A stretch of 64,000 bases of DNA from Haliotis asinina (GCF_037392515.1 NC_090281.1:46290645-46354644); one strand, 5' to 3'; shown: positions 44,395-59,000, numbered from the stretch's first letter. Notes: generated by a model from the letters alone, not told the origin. A program made the numbers and translations.

Positions 44395-47031
44395 TCAGCA
44401 CTGTATGTCCTTCGAACATGATGTAGATTTAGTTTTAGCTGGCTCTGAATTTGACTGTCCTGAAGCTAAAGAAGAACTCTCTGGGGACTGGATTTTGATG
44501 TTGGGCAGACTTCCTGAATTTGACTCAACATTTGGCACAACAGGGATGGGATTCAGTACAGGGATCATCGTACCATCCTCACCCTTGACATAACTGAGGA
44601 TCATAGGTATTGCCTGACTAGGAATACCACCAGACTGTGACATGCTCACTGTGTTCAGGGACGGGATGTCAACACCTGACACTGATGGCCCTCCGAAACT
44701 CACAGCCGGGTTGATATTGCCCAAGACTGTGTCCAACTGCCCCGGTCTTGTTGTTGCGGAACTTGTAGAGGGGAGACGATCTAAATTGGGAGGAAGAACA
44801 ACTGTATAGGTCTCTGACAGATCTGTGGAAGATTCTTCACTTTTTATGACCAGGCCACCACTGCCTGTTAAGTTAACACCTGTTTGGGCACATGTTGGGG
44901 CACCTGTTAGGGCACTTATTGAGGTGCACTTCTCGATATCTTGTGCTGGGTCTGGTCTTAGTCCTGCTGCCATGGCTGCCATGGAATCCAGCATCGACTG
45001 TCTGAGTTTACGAGCCAGGACTGCACGTTTTGTGGAAACTCTCTGAATGGAGTTCTCGCCCTTGTCTTTCTTAACTTTCTTTTCTGGAGGACTCTTCTCT
45101 TTCCTCTCTCGGAGTGATCGAGTCGGCGCTTCTACAACTTTCCGTTTCATCTTCCCTCGAGGTCGGCCTCTTCGTCTGGGTGTATTGATGTTGTCACTTG
45201 TGATGTTTAAATCAGCTTCACCTTCAACATACAGGAATTCATACAGATTCAGACATGTCATCAACATGTTGACCATGTGATCTAACAGCATCTAGGTTTT
45301 CACTTTTGATGCCTATATCATGATCTCAAAGAGTGAGTGAGTTGTATGCTGCTTTTAGCGATATGCCAGCAATATCACGGCAGGGGACACCAGAAATGGG
45401 CTTCACACATTGTACTCATGTGGGGATTTGTACTCAAAGATGCGTAAGAATTTAACAAAGTAAGAATTGTTGGACTTTTTTAGGTTGAGTTTCATCCACC
45501 ACCCATACCCTCACAATGTTGCTTACTTTGGATAAGAATTCTGCAAGATATATCAGTTTTTTCATAGGTCACAATTTCATGTGAGTAATAGAGCAGTTGG
45601 TCAGCTGTGAAGCAGTGTGATAAGTGGTAGCTACAGATTAATGTAGTCAAATAAACGACACTATCATTTGGATCAAGCATTTGATTCATGTTTTATGTGT
45701 GAAGACACCAAAATTGTCGAGCAGTTATTTTACCTGATCCAGATGGAACTGGCTGGTCTAAACCGGACTCAGCTGGAGTGGACTGCTTGTCAGCTTGTTC
45801 ATCAGACTGGTTCAGACTGCATCTGCTTTTCTTTGCTGATCCTTGTTTGTGAGATCTGGACATCACTTGCTTTCTGTAGAACCTGCTGCCTCGACTCAGG
45901 GGGTACCTGCAGAACATCACAGAGTGAGTGAGTGAGTGAGTGAGTGAGTGAGTGAGTGAGTGAGTGAGTGAGTGAGTGAGTGAGTGAGTGAGTGAGTGAG
46001 TGAGTGAGTGAGTGAGTGAGTGAGTGAGTGAGTGAGTGAGTGAGTGAGTGAGTGTGATCGAGGAAGCAAGCAATACAGTGAACAAACCAAGAGGCAATCA
46101 ATGATGAATAAATTTCTGGTAAATTTTCATCAAAGATACAATTTGAATGCAAGAATTTCATCACTCTTCAAACATTTTTAGAATAAATCAGTGCTAACAA
46201 AGATGGAGAAAGTATGACTAGTTATTTCCCCCAAACACAGAAAAAGTCAAAATGAATCTGTTGGCTTTTGCCTAGCATGCAAGCAGTGTGCAGGTTTAAG
46301 TTGTTCTCTGTGTAATGGCACAAACCCTTTAGTCTTTGCTCGTGGGATGTCCTCCACCTCCTCCTCTCCAGCTGTGATAGTCTTAGCCTTCTGGGAGAAA
46401 TCCTTCCTGTCAAACTCCGGCTGGATTGTAGAGATGAGAGCAGGCCACACAAACAGAGCCTGGAACCTGGCTTTCAGTAGAGCATACTCTTCAGTCTTCT
46501 GGATCTTTTTCAGATGACTTGTGGTCAATGTGGGAGGTGGGTCGAGCATTCCAGTCTTTGCAGGGGTTGTGGGATCACTCCCTTTAACCTGCTTACCCAA
46601 CTTGTCGTGTTTTGGATGTTTAGGGCGACTGTTGGGCACATGGTAATATTTCGGATCATATAAGGACCCAGCAGTTATGATGTGCTTTTTCCGATTGAGA
46701 AGCAGAGATTTGAAGGCAGACAGGTTGGTCACATTAGGTGGAAGATATGGGAGGGATCTCTCATGGACTGGAGGATCATCACCATCCAGTTCCTGGCAGC
46801 TGTCGTCACTTGACTGCGTATTGGTGCCCACTGACATGGAAGTGGATGACAGATCTTGATCTGAAGGTATTTGGTCTGCATCAGGTTTTATTTGGTCTGC
46901 ATCAGGTCTTAACACTGTCTTTGTCACAACTCGGGTAAATCTTTCACGACTAACAGGTTCAGCAGTTTTCACAATAGGGCTTTGAACAAAAGATACAGAT
47001 TTCTTCTTTCTGGTAGGAGCATCGTTATCTC
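44395..47031 (-). CDS. SNAPC4: SNAPC4 C-terminal region
   Basis: Three exons (46326-47031, 45734-45906, 44395-45221). The first starts GDNDAPTRKKKSVSFVQSP and contains the KSVSF motif, a fit to the RVxF docking motif for protein phosphatase 1. It also holds LPPNVTNLSAFKSLLLNRKK, and toward the end YALLKARFQALFVWPALIST, a conserved-looking segment of unknown function. The last exon has an AT-hook (RRRGRPRGK), a basic tract and a long Ser/Pro/Gly-rich disordered tail ending STSCSKDIQC. Human SNAPC4 uses its C-terminus to bind SNAPC2; whether that holds here is unknown. The donor of the first of these exons is non-ideal, so the 46326 end is provisional. Confidence 0.78.
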
Positions 47032-50000
47032 CTGAAAAAATAACAACACTTTCTAGCATTGATTATCTGTTTCAGTGTGAAAATACTTTTTAAAACTTAC
47101 AGTCTATTATTTTTCAAACGTTTATGGTAATGTATTTCAAAAGCTATTAATATAGTCATATACTTCATTAGAAACTATATACAACACCATTAGCATGGAA
47201 CTATGACGTGTCAACAAAGTCAGTATTCCTAACAACTTGATCCTGTTACTCGCATTTTACGACAGGAATGGGTTGCTGAAAACAGCAACCAAAGATGCCA
47301 ACCCAAAATTGGTGCAATAAGGAATCTGACCTCCCTTAAATAGAAAAAGGTTGCTGCACTACTGGACAAAACATTTCAATGTCATTATACAACTGAAACT
47401 AGTTTGTAGTACTTGGCAGCAGTGTGTGTGAATATATGTGAACAGCATAAATACGAGGGATGGCTGAAAAGTTCTAAGCCTCACTGTGAAAAAAAGTTAC
47501 AAAGTCCATGTTTGTAATTTATTTTTCTACATAGTCCCCTTCCAAGTTCACACACTTTTGCCAGCGATGCTGCAAGGCCCGAATCCCTGTCAGGAAGAAA
47601 TCTTCTTCAGCTACCCTAAAAAAATCAGTCACAGCGGAAATGACGTCATCCTTACTTGCAAAATGGCGACCGGCGAGTTCCTTTTTCAGTTTGGGGAACA
47701 GGTGGAAGTCAGAAGGAGCCAAATCAGGTGAATAAGGAGGATGGTCAATGAGTTCAAAGCCACAATCGCGGATTGTAGACATGGCCACCACCGATTTATG
47801 AACAGGTGCATTGTCTTGGTGGAAGAGGACACCTTCAGCGATCATCCCTTGTCGTTTGGCTTTGATTGCTTCTCACAACTGGTTCAGTAGATCAGCATAG
47901 TATCTGCCGTTGATAGTTTGACCTTTTTCAAGATAATCAATGAGCAGAATACCCCTGGAATCCCAAAAGACTGATGCCATCACCTTTCCAGCTGAAGGAA
48001 CAGACTTGGCATTCTTCGGAGCTGGTGAATCAGGATCCTTCCACTGTTTTGACTGTAGTTTTGTTTCTGGTTGAAAGTGATGTATCCAGGTCTCATTCAT
48101 GGTTACAAATCGTGCCACAAAATCATCGGGATCTGCTTCAAAACGACGCAAATTGTCAAGGGACGTCTGGAACCTGACACGTTTCTGTTCTTCTGTCAAG
48201 AGCTTTGGCACCCATCTTGCAGAAACTTTCGTCATTCCTAATTCGTTGGTGATAATATGCTCAACCCTCTCATGAGAGATGCCCACTACACTAGCAATAT
48301 GTCAAGTAGTCAATCGTCGATCATCCATCAACATATCGAGCACTCGCGTGATGTTTTCTGGAGTGGTTGCTGTTGAAGGCCTTCCTGAGCGTGGGTCATC
48401 ATCAAGGCTTTGTCTGCCACGCTTAAATTCTGCAGCCCACTTCTTTACTGTGGAAAATGAAGGAGCATCATCCCCTAGAGTGGAGACCATGTCAGCATGT
48501 ATCTGTGTTGGGGACATCCCTTTCTTTTGCAAGTACTTGATGACTGCCCTGTATTCAGTTTTGTCCATTTCTGATGATTTCAGAGGGTAGGTTTACCAAA
48601 AGAGCTGTAGTTGAGATAAAACTATTAGCACGTTTGTAGTTCTTGTGTTTATGATTCACTAAATGATTGTCCTCATTGGTGGCAAACATCTGTCTCTACC
48701 TGGTGGGGAAAAACCACTCAGGCTGAGATACCCTTGTAATGTGGAGAATTCATTAGGCAGCCTGGTATCATGAGTAAACATTATGACATGTTTGGACTTC
48801 ATAATGGGTTTGTTTACAAAAGGGATCATCCTGTTCTCAGAATACCAAATGAGTTTCAGGGAATTATGTCACTGAAACAGATACACTCTACCACATTAAT
48901 GACTGTCAACAGGGAAAACTGAGTTAAAAAGGAAAGCTCAGATGTATGCCACTTCATGCAATAACACAATATTGGAAAGTCAAATTTGTTTTTTGGCATA
49001 TCGTACATGAAGGGGATTGAACCCATGAGTTTAGCATGATGAGTGAATCCCTCACCCCCTCGTCCTGCAGTTTCACTGTCTGGACTGATAATATCCTCCT
49101 CCTCATCCTCCTGTGTCCTCTCACTCTGGGCACTGAGCAACATGTCCAGGTCCCCAATCGGTTCTGGAGTCCGTTCAGGGGGAGGAGTCTTCTTTGCCTC
49201 CTTCTCTACATCAGCCTTGCTTGGTCTTCTCTTAGACCCCTTCTTTCTCCCTGTAGTACCTGGGGAGCCTGCTGGGGTGCCTGCTGGGGTGCCTGCTGGG
49301 GTTGGAGAAGGAGTAGCTGAGGTGCTAGCGGCAGTGCTAGAAGGAGAATTTGCTGCTGACTTCATGTTCTTAAACTTGGCAGCATTTTCCAGCATCGTCC
49401 GTGGATTAACATCAAGAGCCTGTGTGAAAAACAGTGACTGCTGACTAAGGGGGTAATGATATGACAATATAGGATTGTATTGTGGGCTTACAACACATCA
49501 GTTTACAATTCCAGTATTGCACTACTTGTGATACATTAAATTACACTGATGTAAAACATATAAGAAACAAAAGAAACTGTTCCAAAAGCATTTTACGCAG
49601 AATGTAAAGTATTTCCTTGCTGGCTATAAATAGCAGTATCTTTACATTGCCACTAAACTAAAGCCCACAATGTCCCCTCTCTGCCATCTAAGACTTAGCA
49701 ACAAATAATTCTGGGTTGTGATTCGCCTGCTGAAAAGGACAGAAATGCACATCTGACATATAAGATATACATTGGGACAAGAGTCGTATCACACGCATTT
49801 CATTGGCTTGTTAAACAAATAATCTCAGGTAAACAGGGTGAGTGAGTGACTTTGGTTTAATGCTGTTTTTAGCAATATTCAAGCAATATCACAGCGGGAG
49901 ACACCAGAAAAGGGTTTCACACATTGTACCTATGTGGGGTATTGAATCCGGGTCTTCAGCGTGACAAGCAAACGCTTGAAACACTAGGCTACACCACCCC

Positions 50001-53000
50001 ACCCTTGGGCAAATGGAACAACAATTAGTATGAGTCAGAATGCTGACTGTGCCCAATCAGTAATGAAAGCGGTAAGCTTACCTTCATGACAATATTGAGT
50101 GACTTGACTTTAATCTGGTGAAGTTCTTGTTCTGTAGATGTTCCTGCCAGAGTACGATCTGCACAACATCAGGAACGTGTGACAATTCAAACATCAAATG
50201 TTACTTGAAAAGGTCAATAAGCAAGAACTAAGGGCTGACAGAATCAACTTCTATAAGAACACACTTCAATTCAGCACAGTCAAATAATCTCAACTATTGA
50301 TTAGAATAACAGTTCACCTGACGAAAGGGCAAGGAATAGCATAGAAACATGACATACCGTAAAGAAGTTGTCAACCATATTAAATGCCTCTCAAGAACTT
50401 CCATCAGACATCACAGAATATTTTTTTGAAAAGGTTTTCAAAATTTGAATTGAAAACTTCGACAAAATATTTCTGAAAAATATTCTTGAATGGAGGTGAC
50501 CAGTTACCCTGTACCTCGGCTTTCTGATTAGCTCATGTCAACATGTAAGTCATTTCAGTGATTGGTCAAAGTTTGGAAAAGGTCATCCTGACCTGACCTG
50601 TCATGGGAAAGTCTCAGATCTTTTAAATCCTCCAAACTGACCAGTAAGATCTGATCTGAATGAGATCAGTAATTAACAGCATTTATTGTTTTTCACTATA
50701 TTTATTGACTATTGATACGTTATGTTGTATTGAGCCTTGTGTATGTGCTGTCTTGACAACTGTCATGGCTTACTGAAAAACTTCCTTGGCCTTCCTTTCT
50801 TCATTTTCTTCTTTATTTTACAAATGGAATGTACTGCTTCCCTCAGCGTTCGCTCTAGACGCCGATTCCTTGCCACTGCTGCAAAGTTGAAGTTCCTCTT
50901 GGGAGGCAGCCTAGTCTTGCCACGCACCTGGATGATGCCGCCCTTCACGTTCCTTGTCAGCTCGATCAGCTGCTTCACCGACATGTTGCTGTCATGGGCA
51001 TAATGGATCTGTGCAGCAAGTTTCTCCGCATTCTGGTTCTGTAATGGGATGGAAGTATGGGGCCTGGTTAATGTGACAGTCAGCAACAGTCTAGAACTCC
51101 ATAGTCAGCAATATTCCAGCCATAACGCTGAAGTCAGCAACACTCCAATCATAACACTGCAGTCAGCAACACTCTCGCCATAACATTGCAGTCAGCAACA
51201 CTCCATCCATAACACTGAAGTCAGCAACACTCCAGCCATAACACTGAAGTCAGCAACACTCCAATCATAACACTGCAGTCAGCAACACTCCAGCCATAAT
51301 ACTTAAGTCAGCAACACTCCAGCCAGAACACTGCAGTCAGCAACACTCCAGCCAGAACACTGCAGTCAGCAACACTCCACCCTTGGGCAACACTTAATAA
51401 CACTTAAGTCAGCAACACTCCAGCCAGAACACTGCAGTCAGCAACGCTCCAGCCATAACACTGAAGTCAGCAACACTCCAGCCATAACACTGAAGTCAGC
51501 AACACTCCAGCCATAACACTGCAGTCAGCAACATTCCAGCCATAACACTGCAATCAGCAACACTCCAGCCACAATACTTAAGTCAGCAACACTCCAGCCA
51601 TAACACTGCAGTCAGCAATACTCCAGCCATAATACTTAAGTCAGCAACACTCCAGCCATAACACTGCAATCAGCAACACTCCAGCCATAACACTGCAGTC
51701 AGCAACATTCTAACTATAACACTGAAGTCGGCAACATCCAGCCATAACACTGCAGTCAGCAACACTCTAACTATAACACTGAAGTCAGCAACACTCCAAT
51801 CATAACACTGCAGTCAGCAAGGCTCCAGCCATAACACTGCAGTCAGCAACACTAGAATCATAACACTGAAGTAAACAATATTTATGAAACTTCAAAGTGA
51901 GGAATATTCAAGCAATAACTCCAAATTCAACAACATTCGAACTATGTCATGGCCCCAAGTCCCAGACCCTCAGACTCACATCATCTCCACCCTGCATGTC
52001 GGTGACGTCACTGTTCCTGATGGAGCGTACGTGTTTCAGGATGATGTTATGCAAGTGTACCCTATGTTCAATAAGACTCTGTCGGGCTGACGTTCCATAT
52101 CCAAGAAGTGGTGGAGGGCGTGGCACCACGATGTCACCTGTGAGGAGGAACACACTAATGATGAAATCCTTCAGTGATAATAAGCTCTAGCGATCAGACA
52201 ATCAAGTGATTTTACGTTAGAAAGCCATGATGGATGTTTTGTGGTCTAATGCCTCGGAAGTATTGAATACACTACTGAGCTGTTAGTTCTTTATTCACCC
52301 AGTTAATATGGTAAAAAGCCAGTCCAGGCAGCTCAGGGTAAAGTCTATCTCCCTTGAACCTGTCACTGGATCATTTACACAGGGTGCAATCATTTAACCA
52401 TGCTACATGGGGTAATATACGACCTCATTATGATTACGTCATTGAGTGGCATTTTATAAGTTAGGTAATCTAATATTAACAAACTTTTGGATAACAACTT
52501 CTTTCATTCCTCCTGCTCGACAATGTACAAGAATCTGTATTGAACCATTGCAATCATAAAATATAACAAGTTATTTTACATAAGGGGCGGGGGGGTAGCC
52601 TAGTTGTTAAAACGTTCGCTTGTCACGCCGAAGACCCAGGTTCGATTCCCCACATGGGTACAATGTGTGAAGCCCATTTTCTGATGTCCCCAGCCGTGAT
52701 ATTACTGGAATATTGCTAAAAAGCAACATAAAACTAAACTCACTCACTCACTCAGTATTTTACATAGAGCTTGTCAATATTCTCATTATGAATGAAGAAC
52801 TCCAGTTTAATGTATTTTTCACTGTTTCAATGAGAACATCTGAGATGTACTATCCTTATCCTACCTCTTTGTCTGTCCCTCTCTTGCTTTTCATAGTCTT
52901 CCTTGAGAACTCCCATTCCCTCCTTGAAGTTTCGCCATGTCAAGTGTTCCCTCTCCTTCAACTCTTCTGACGACAGGTGGCCCCCTAACAGAGCTCTCTT

Positions 53001-56000
53001 TGTTGTCTCCTATAGATATACAATACATGTAACACTAACAGGTGCCCCCAATCAGAGCTCTCTTTGTTGCCTACAGATATATACAACATATGTAACACAG
53101 ACAGATACCCCCAAGCAGAGCTCTCTTTGTTGTCTCCTACATAAATACAACAGATGTAACACAGACAGGTGCCCCCAAGCAGAGCTCTCTTTGTTGTCTC
53201 CTACATAAATACAACAGATGTAACACAGACAGATACCCCCAAGAAGAGCTCTCTTTGTTGTCTCCTACAGAAATACAACAGATGTAACACAGACAGGTGC
53301 CCCCAAGCAGAGCTCTCTTTGTTGTCTCCTACATAAATACAACAGATGTAACACAGACAGATACCCCCAAGCAGAGCTCTCTTTGTTGTCTCCTACAGAA
53401 ATACAACAGATGTAACACAGACAGATACCCCCAAGCAGAGCTCTCTTTGTTGTCTCCTACAGAAATACAACAGATGTAACACAGACAGATACCCCCAAGC
53501 AGAGCTCTCTTTGTTGTCTCCTACATAAATACAACAGATGTAACACAGACAGGTGCCCCCAAGCAGAGCTCTCTTTGTTGTCTCCTACATAAATACAACA
53601 GATGTAACACAGACAGGTACCCCCAAGCAGAGCTCTCTTTGTTGTCTCCTACAGAAATATAATAGATGTAACACAGACAGATACCCCCAAGCAGAGCTCT
53701 CTTTGTTGTCTCCTACATAAATACAACAGATGTAACACAGACAGATACCCCCAAGCAGAGCTCTCTTTGTTGTCTCCTACATAAATACAACAGATGTAAC
53801 ACAGACAGGTACCCCCAAGCAGAGCTCTCTTTGTTGTCTCCTACAGAAATACAACAGATGTAACACAGACAGGTGCCCCCAAGAAGAGCTCTCTTTGTTG
53901 TCTCCTACAGAAATACAACAGATGTAACACAGACAGGTGCCCCCAAGAAGAGCTCTCTTTGTTGTCTCCTACATAAATACAACAGATGTAACACAGACAG
54001 GTGCCCCCAATCAGAGCTCTCTTTGTTGTCTCCTACAGAAATACAACAGATGTAACACAGACAGGTGCCCCCAAGAAGAGCTCTCTTTGTTGTCTCCTAC
54101 AGAAATATAATAGATGTAACACAGACAGGTGCCCCCAAGCAGAGCTCTCTTTGTTGTCTCCTACAGAAATACAACAGATGTAACACAGACAGGTGCCCCC
54201 AAGAAGAGCTCTCTTTGTTGTCTCCTACAGAAATACAACAGATGTAACACAGACAGGTGCCCCCAAGAAGAGCTCTCTTTGTTGTCTCCTACAGAAATAC
54301 AACAGATGTAACACAGACAGGTGCCCCCAAGCAGAGCTCTCTTTGTTGTCTCCTACAGAAATATAATAGATGTAACACAGACAGATACTCCCAAGCAGAG
54401 CTCTCTTTGTTGTCTCCTACAGAAATACAACAGATGTAACACAGACAGGTGCCCCCAAGCAGAGCTCTCTTTGTTGTCTCCTACAGAAATACAACAGATG
54501 TAACACAGACAGGTGCCCCCAAGAAGAGCTCTCTTTGTTGTCTCCTACAGAAATACAACAGATGTAACACAGACAGGTGCCCCCAAGCAGAGCTCTCTTT
54601 GTTGTCTCCTACAGAAATACAACAGATGTAATACAGGCACGTGCCCCCAAGAAGAGCTCTCTTTGTTGTCTCCTACAGAAATATAATAGATGTAACACAG
54701 ACAGGTGCCCCCAAGCAGAGCTCTCTTTGTTGTCTCCTACAGAAATATAATAGATGTAACACAGACAGGTACCCCCAAGCAGAGCTCTCTTTGTTGTCTC
54801 CTACAGAAATATAATAGATGTAACACAGACAGGTGCCCCCAAGAAGAGCTCTCTTTGTTGCCTTCTACAGAAATACAACAGATGTAATACAGACACGTGC
54901 CCCCAAGAAGAGCTCTCTTTGTTGTCTCCTACAGAAATATAATAGATGTAACACAGACAGGTGCCCCCATGAAGAGCTCTCTTTGTTGTCTCCTACAGAA
55001 ATACAACAGATGTAATACAGGCACGTGCCCCCAAGAAGAGCTCTCTTTGTTGTCTCCTACAGAAATATAATAGATGTAACACAGACACATGCCCCCAAGA
55101 AGAGCTCTCTTTGTTGTCTGCTACAGAAAAACAATTGACGCAACACAGACAGGTGCCCCCTAGCAGAGTTCTCTTTGTTGTCTCCTACAGAAATATAATA
55201 GATGTAACACAGACAGGTGCTCCCAAGTAGAGCTCTCTTTGTTGTCTCCCACAGATATAAAACAGACGTAACACATAGTAAACAGATATCACACTGACAC
55301 ATGCGGCACTAAAAGATTTCTCTTTTTTCTTTCCTACAGATATACAACAGATGCAACAAAATGTTCTTTTCTCATTTTGCTTGCTTACTGGCAATTCCTC
55401 AAACCACTTGCACTTCCTCTGCCAAGTTTCCAGGCGCCGGTACCTCTGTAAAACCATGTTGTCAGTACGTCCATTCAGCTTGGCAGCAATCTTTGTCCAG
55501 CTCTCTGGAAACATAACAAAACAAGTGGACATAAACCAGCCGCAGTTAAGCATGAATACCCAACTTAGAGACATTATACTGACTCCAAGCTGACCAGTCC
55601 TTGTTGTATCCATTAATGCCGAGGACCAGGTAGGGACCAAAAAGTACCATATTTTAACATCTTCTGGTATGACGTCTCCAGGGATCGAACCTGCGACACT
55701 CTACTCACTAAACCACAGAGACAGTCAGTCCTATCTGAAATTCACTGGTCCAAAGTAACATTCAAGATTTATGGAACCATCAATACAAAATTCACTGGTC
55801 AACAAGACCACTGCAGTCTTATCATTTAGTGGTCCTAATGAATTTTTACTAGCCAGAGACCACAGGACCAGCGCAAATTTAGCACAATTAATAGGATGGG
55901 AAGCAAGAGGGGATTTGGGTGGGAGAGGACAGGATGAGTACAGGGTTAGTGGGAAAGAGGAAGGTAAGAAGAAAGCAGGAACTAAATGATGGAAGGAAAG

Positions 56001-59000
56001 AAAGAGTTGACATGAGAAAGGAAGTCAGGGGAGTAAATCATGAACAACTAACTTCAGATGCTCCATTACTTACTTGTGCCAAGTTCTGCAATGGCCTTGA
56101 GCAATTCCTTGTCCTCCTCATAGGTCCAATTGCCCATCCTAATGCTGGGGTCAAGGCTGTTCAGCCACCTACAGGAACACAACAGTAGCACTTTCAAGGA
56201 TCATCCTCAGCACACATTATAACAAAAGCCATATGGTGCCATTTCACTAGCAGACATTATTTCTTAAAACCGATTATAGAAATTTTTTGTGTATTTATTT
56301 ACAAATTTTAATGTAGCTTAATTATAATTTCATAATTTCAATGACTTTCTTTTTGACCTTTGAAAATTTGGTACAGTCTTGCTCCTTTAATTTCCAGTTA
56401 TTTTTCACTTAAGGTTTATTCTATGCTACCATTGTGGCACCATAAGGCCACCATTGTTCATTATCGTTTGTCACTATGCCACCATCATACCAGCAGCATC
56501 TTAGCTCAAACCCTTGCCTTGTCAGTATGAACATTATCTGAACTGCTTTCAGGTTTCCTCCCATAGTTCTTTTTGACAACTGGCACAAACAATCTAACAA
56601 GTGAAGATCTGGTATACAACTGGTCTTCAGTTACCTCCGAGAATCATGGGAAATTCCAAGGCTTTTGTTGTGGAGCATATGTATGAATACATCACCTTAT
56701 AAATTATTTGTGAAACTTTTAACACTCAACTAACCTGTCCCTACACTGTATGGAGCTCCGTCCTGGGACAAATTCAGCCAATCGCATCCAGCTCTGAGTG
56801 CCGCACATCTTCACGGCCGCAAACAGTTTCTGTCATGAAATTGATATCATGGTAAACATAACAACAACAATCAGCAGTCTTTAATATGATTGGCAAGAAA
56901 GTGGAACATATTTCAACAACGAAAGCAGCTGACATCAATGTAGACTCTGATGTTTTAAAACAAAATATCATACATCAGAGACAACAGCAAAACTCACATG
57001 CAGGCAAAGTCATCCAAATCTCACGCAATGGCAAAATATTCTTCAGGAATATGTCTGTAAGGTATGATTATGTCAAATGTTTTGGTGTGTAGAAGTGGGA
57101 GGAGAGTACTGACAGGTTTCAAAGTTCTGCTACAAAAAGGAGCACTACCACCAAATTCAGTTGAAGCCAAAATTGTTCCTATGGAAACACACAAACAAAC
57201 TACATTTTATTCAGAAATCCAAAACTACCAAATGGCAACAGTTCATCACTAGACCAACCTATATAAGAAATTTGGTTATGAAACAGTGAACAGTTTTTAC
57301 GTTCTGTTCCAGAAAAGAGCACTACCACCAATTCCAGTTTTCCAACATGTTACCATAGAAACACCAGAAATATTTCATTCAGAAATCCAGAATTACCAAA
57401 AGGCTCCAGGTCACCACCAGATCTATCTATGTGCCAAGTTTGTTGAAGAGACATTAAACTGTTTTAGAGTTCTGCTCCGGAAAAGAGTATCACCACCAAT
57501 TTCAGACTCTACCACACTTGTTGCTATGGAAATGCAAAAAGAAATTATTCAGAAATCCAAAACTAACAAAAAGCACCAGCAGACCACCAGATCTATCTAT
57601 GTTCCAAGATTGGTGAAGAAATACTGAACAGATTGAAAGTTATGCTCAAGAAAAGACAAATGAGCACAGACGCATGTTGCAGGGGATAAAAAGACAGTGT
57701 TGGATGTTTGTGTGGGATGTTGTAGAATGTGGTGGATTAGCATCAGATGGTGTAGGGAAATGCATGGTGCCGGTTGCAGCGCAGACATTGTCTCCACCCA
57801 CCACATCTTCCTCGGTACTCCAGGGTCCCCTCTTCATGTCTGGATCAATCTGCTGGAAGCGGCAGAAGCATTGATTTCCACTACGGTTCACCATGTAGCT
57901 TGACACTGTTACAGACATAAACAACACCATTTTTGTTTTCAGCCAGGAAAAGGTGAGTTATGAGTATTCTCATTATTATCATTTCATTTTTCATTCCACC
58001 ATTTTTCGTTGTGATTCAAAATACAACCTCTGAAGATTGCATCTTTCAAACTTTGTAACCAGAGTATAAGCATTATAAATTCTAAATTTATGGATGTTAT
58101 CACAGAGAGGGATGGTATTTACTGGCAGTCAATCAATAAAAACACATTTGTGAGATTGTATAGTCACTTTCGAAGAATAGTTTGGGTTCAGTTTGGAAAC
58201 AGGATGACTCTAACTTTCTAACCTTTAGACCACAGCAACCTATGGCCACTGTGACGGATGTCATTGACAACACTTAATAATTTCACATCTTCCTCCTTTG
58301 TCCAGGGTCTGTAAAATTCAAATAAGTTACATAAACTCAAATTGTTAAACGTCATCAGGACAACAATTACTTTTACAAAGTGGGTGAATGAGTGAGTTTA
58401 GTATTATACCACTTTTAGCAACATTCCAGATATAGTCACTGTGGAAGACACCATGTAGGCAATCACTGAATCAGTATCACAAATAACCGCTTTCACCACA
58501 GGGCTACCCTGATGACCTCCCCTTGTGCTAATCAATATTTCAACAAAATCATTAATGCTCAGCTATATTTTAACATCAACAGGGACACTAATTTCCAAAA
58601 CGAATCTCCCTTCTGTTGACACCAGTCTGCAAAAGCACACACATAAAACTAAAGTGTGCTTCTCACTATATATTAGGTCATCTCTGGTTTACCCAGAATA
58701 ACTGCATTTGAGGTTTTGGAGGGACATGTTTCTTTAGTATGATCTCTTTCCAGGTTTTAACATTCTGCAATTTTCCTAACTCTACATGGATATCAACATT
58801 CAAATGATATATGAGCGTTTGAAATCAATAGAAAAATATCATTCAAGATTAAGCTAAAAGTGCAAATGTTTTCCCTGGCAAGATTGAACTGCAACTCTCA
58901 GATGTGTACGCAGACGCTCAACCACACAGCCACTGCACCAATGGAGAAAGTGGGGTTGAATTATCTATTTACATTTGCTGTCATTAAATTAGTTTTACTT

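Noticed and set aside
45693-46164. Minus frames with long THSL repeats
   Set aside because: GAGT microsatellite read through; only 45734-45906 is a supported exon.
47486-48590. Short plus-strand frames in this stretch
   Set aside because: Antisense of the mariner transposase.
52583-52660. Possible tRNA gene (A- and B-box present)
   Set aside because: The match continues into the SINE body and tail, and no cloverleaf with a full acceptor stem is evident. It is the tRNA-derived head of a SINE.
53297-55015. Repeated 60-residue plus-strand frames beginning MPP
   Set aside because: They are the antisense of the 64-bp array units, and the frames recur every 64 or 128 bp.
51098-55275. Regularly spaced repeats that could suggest a CRISPR array
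   Set aside because: Units are contiguous head to tail with no variable spacers, and the genome is eukaryotic.
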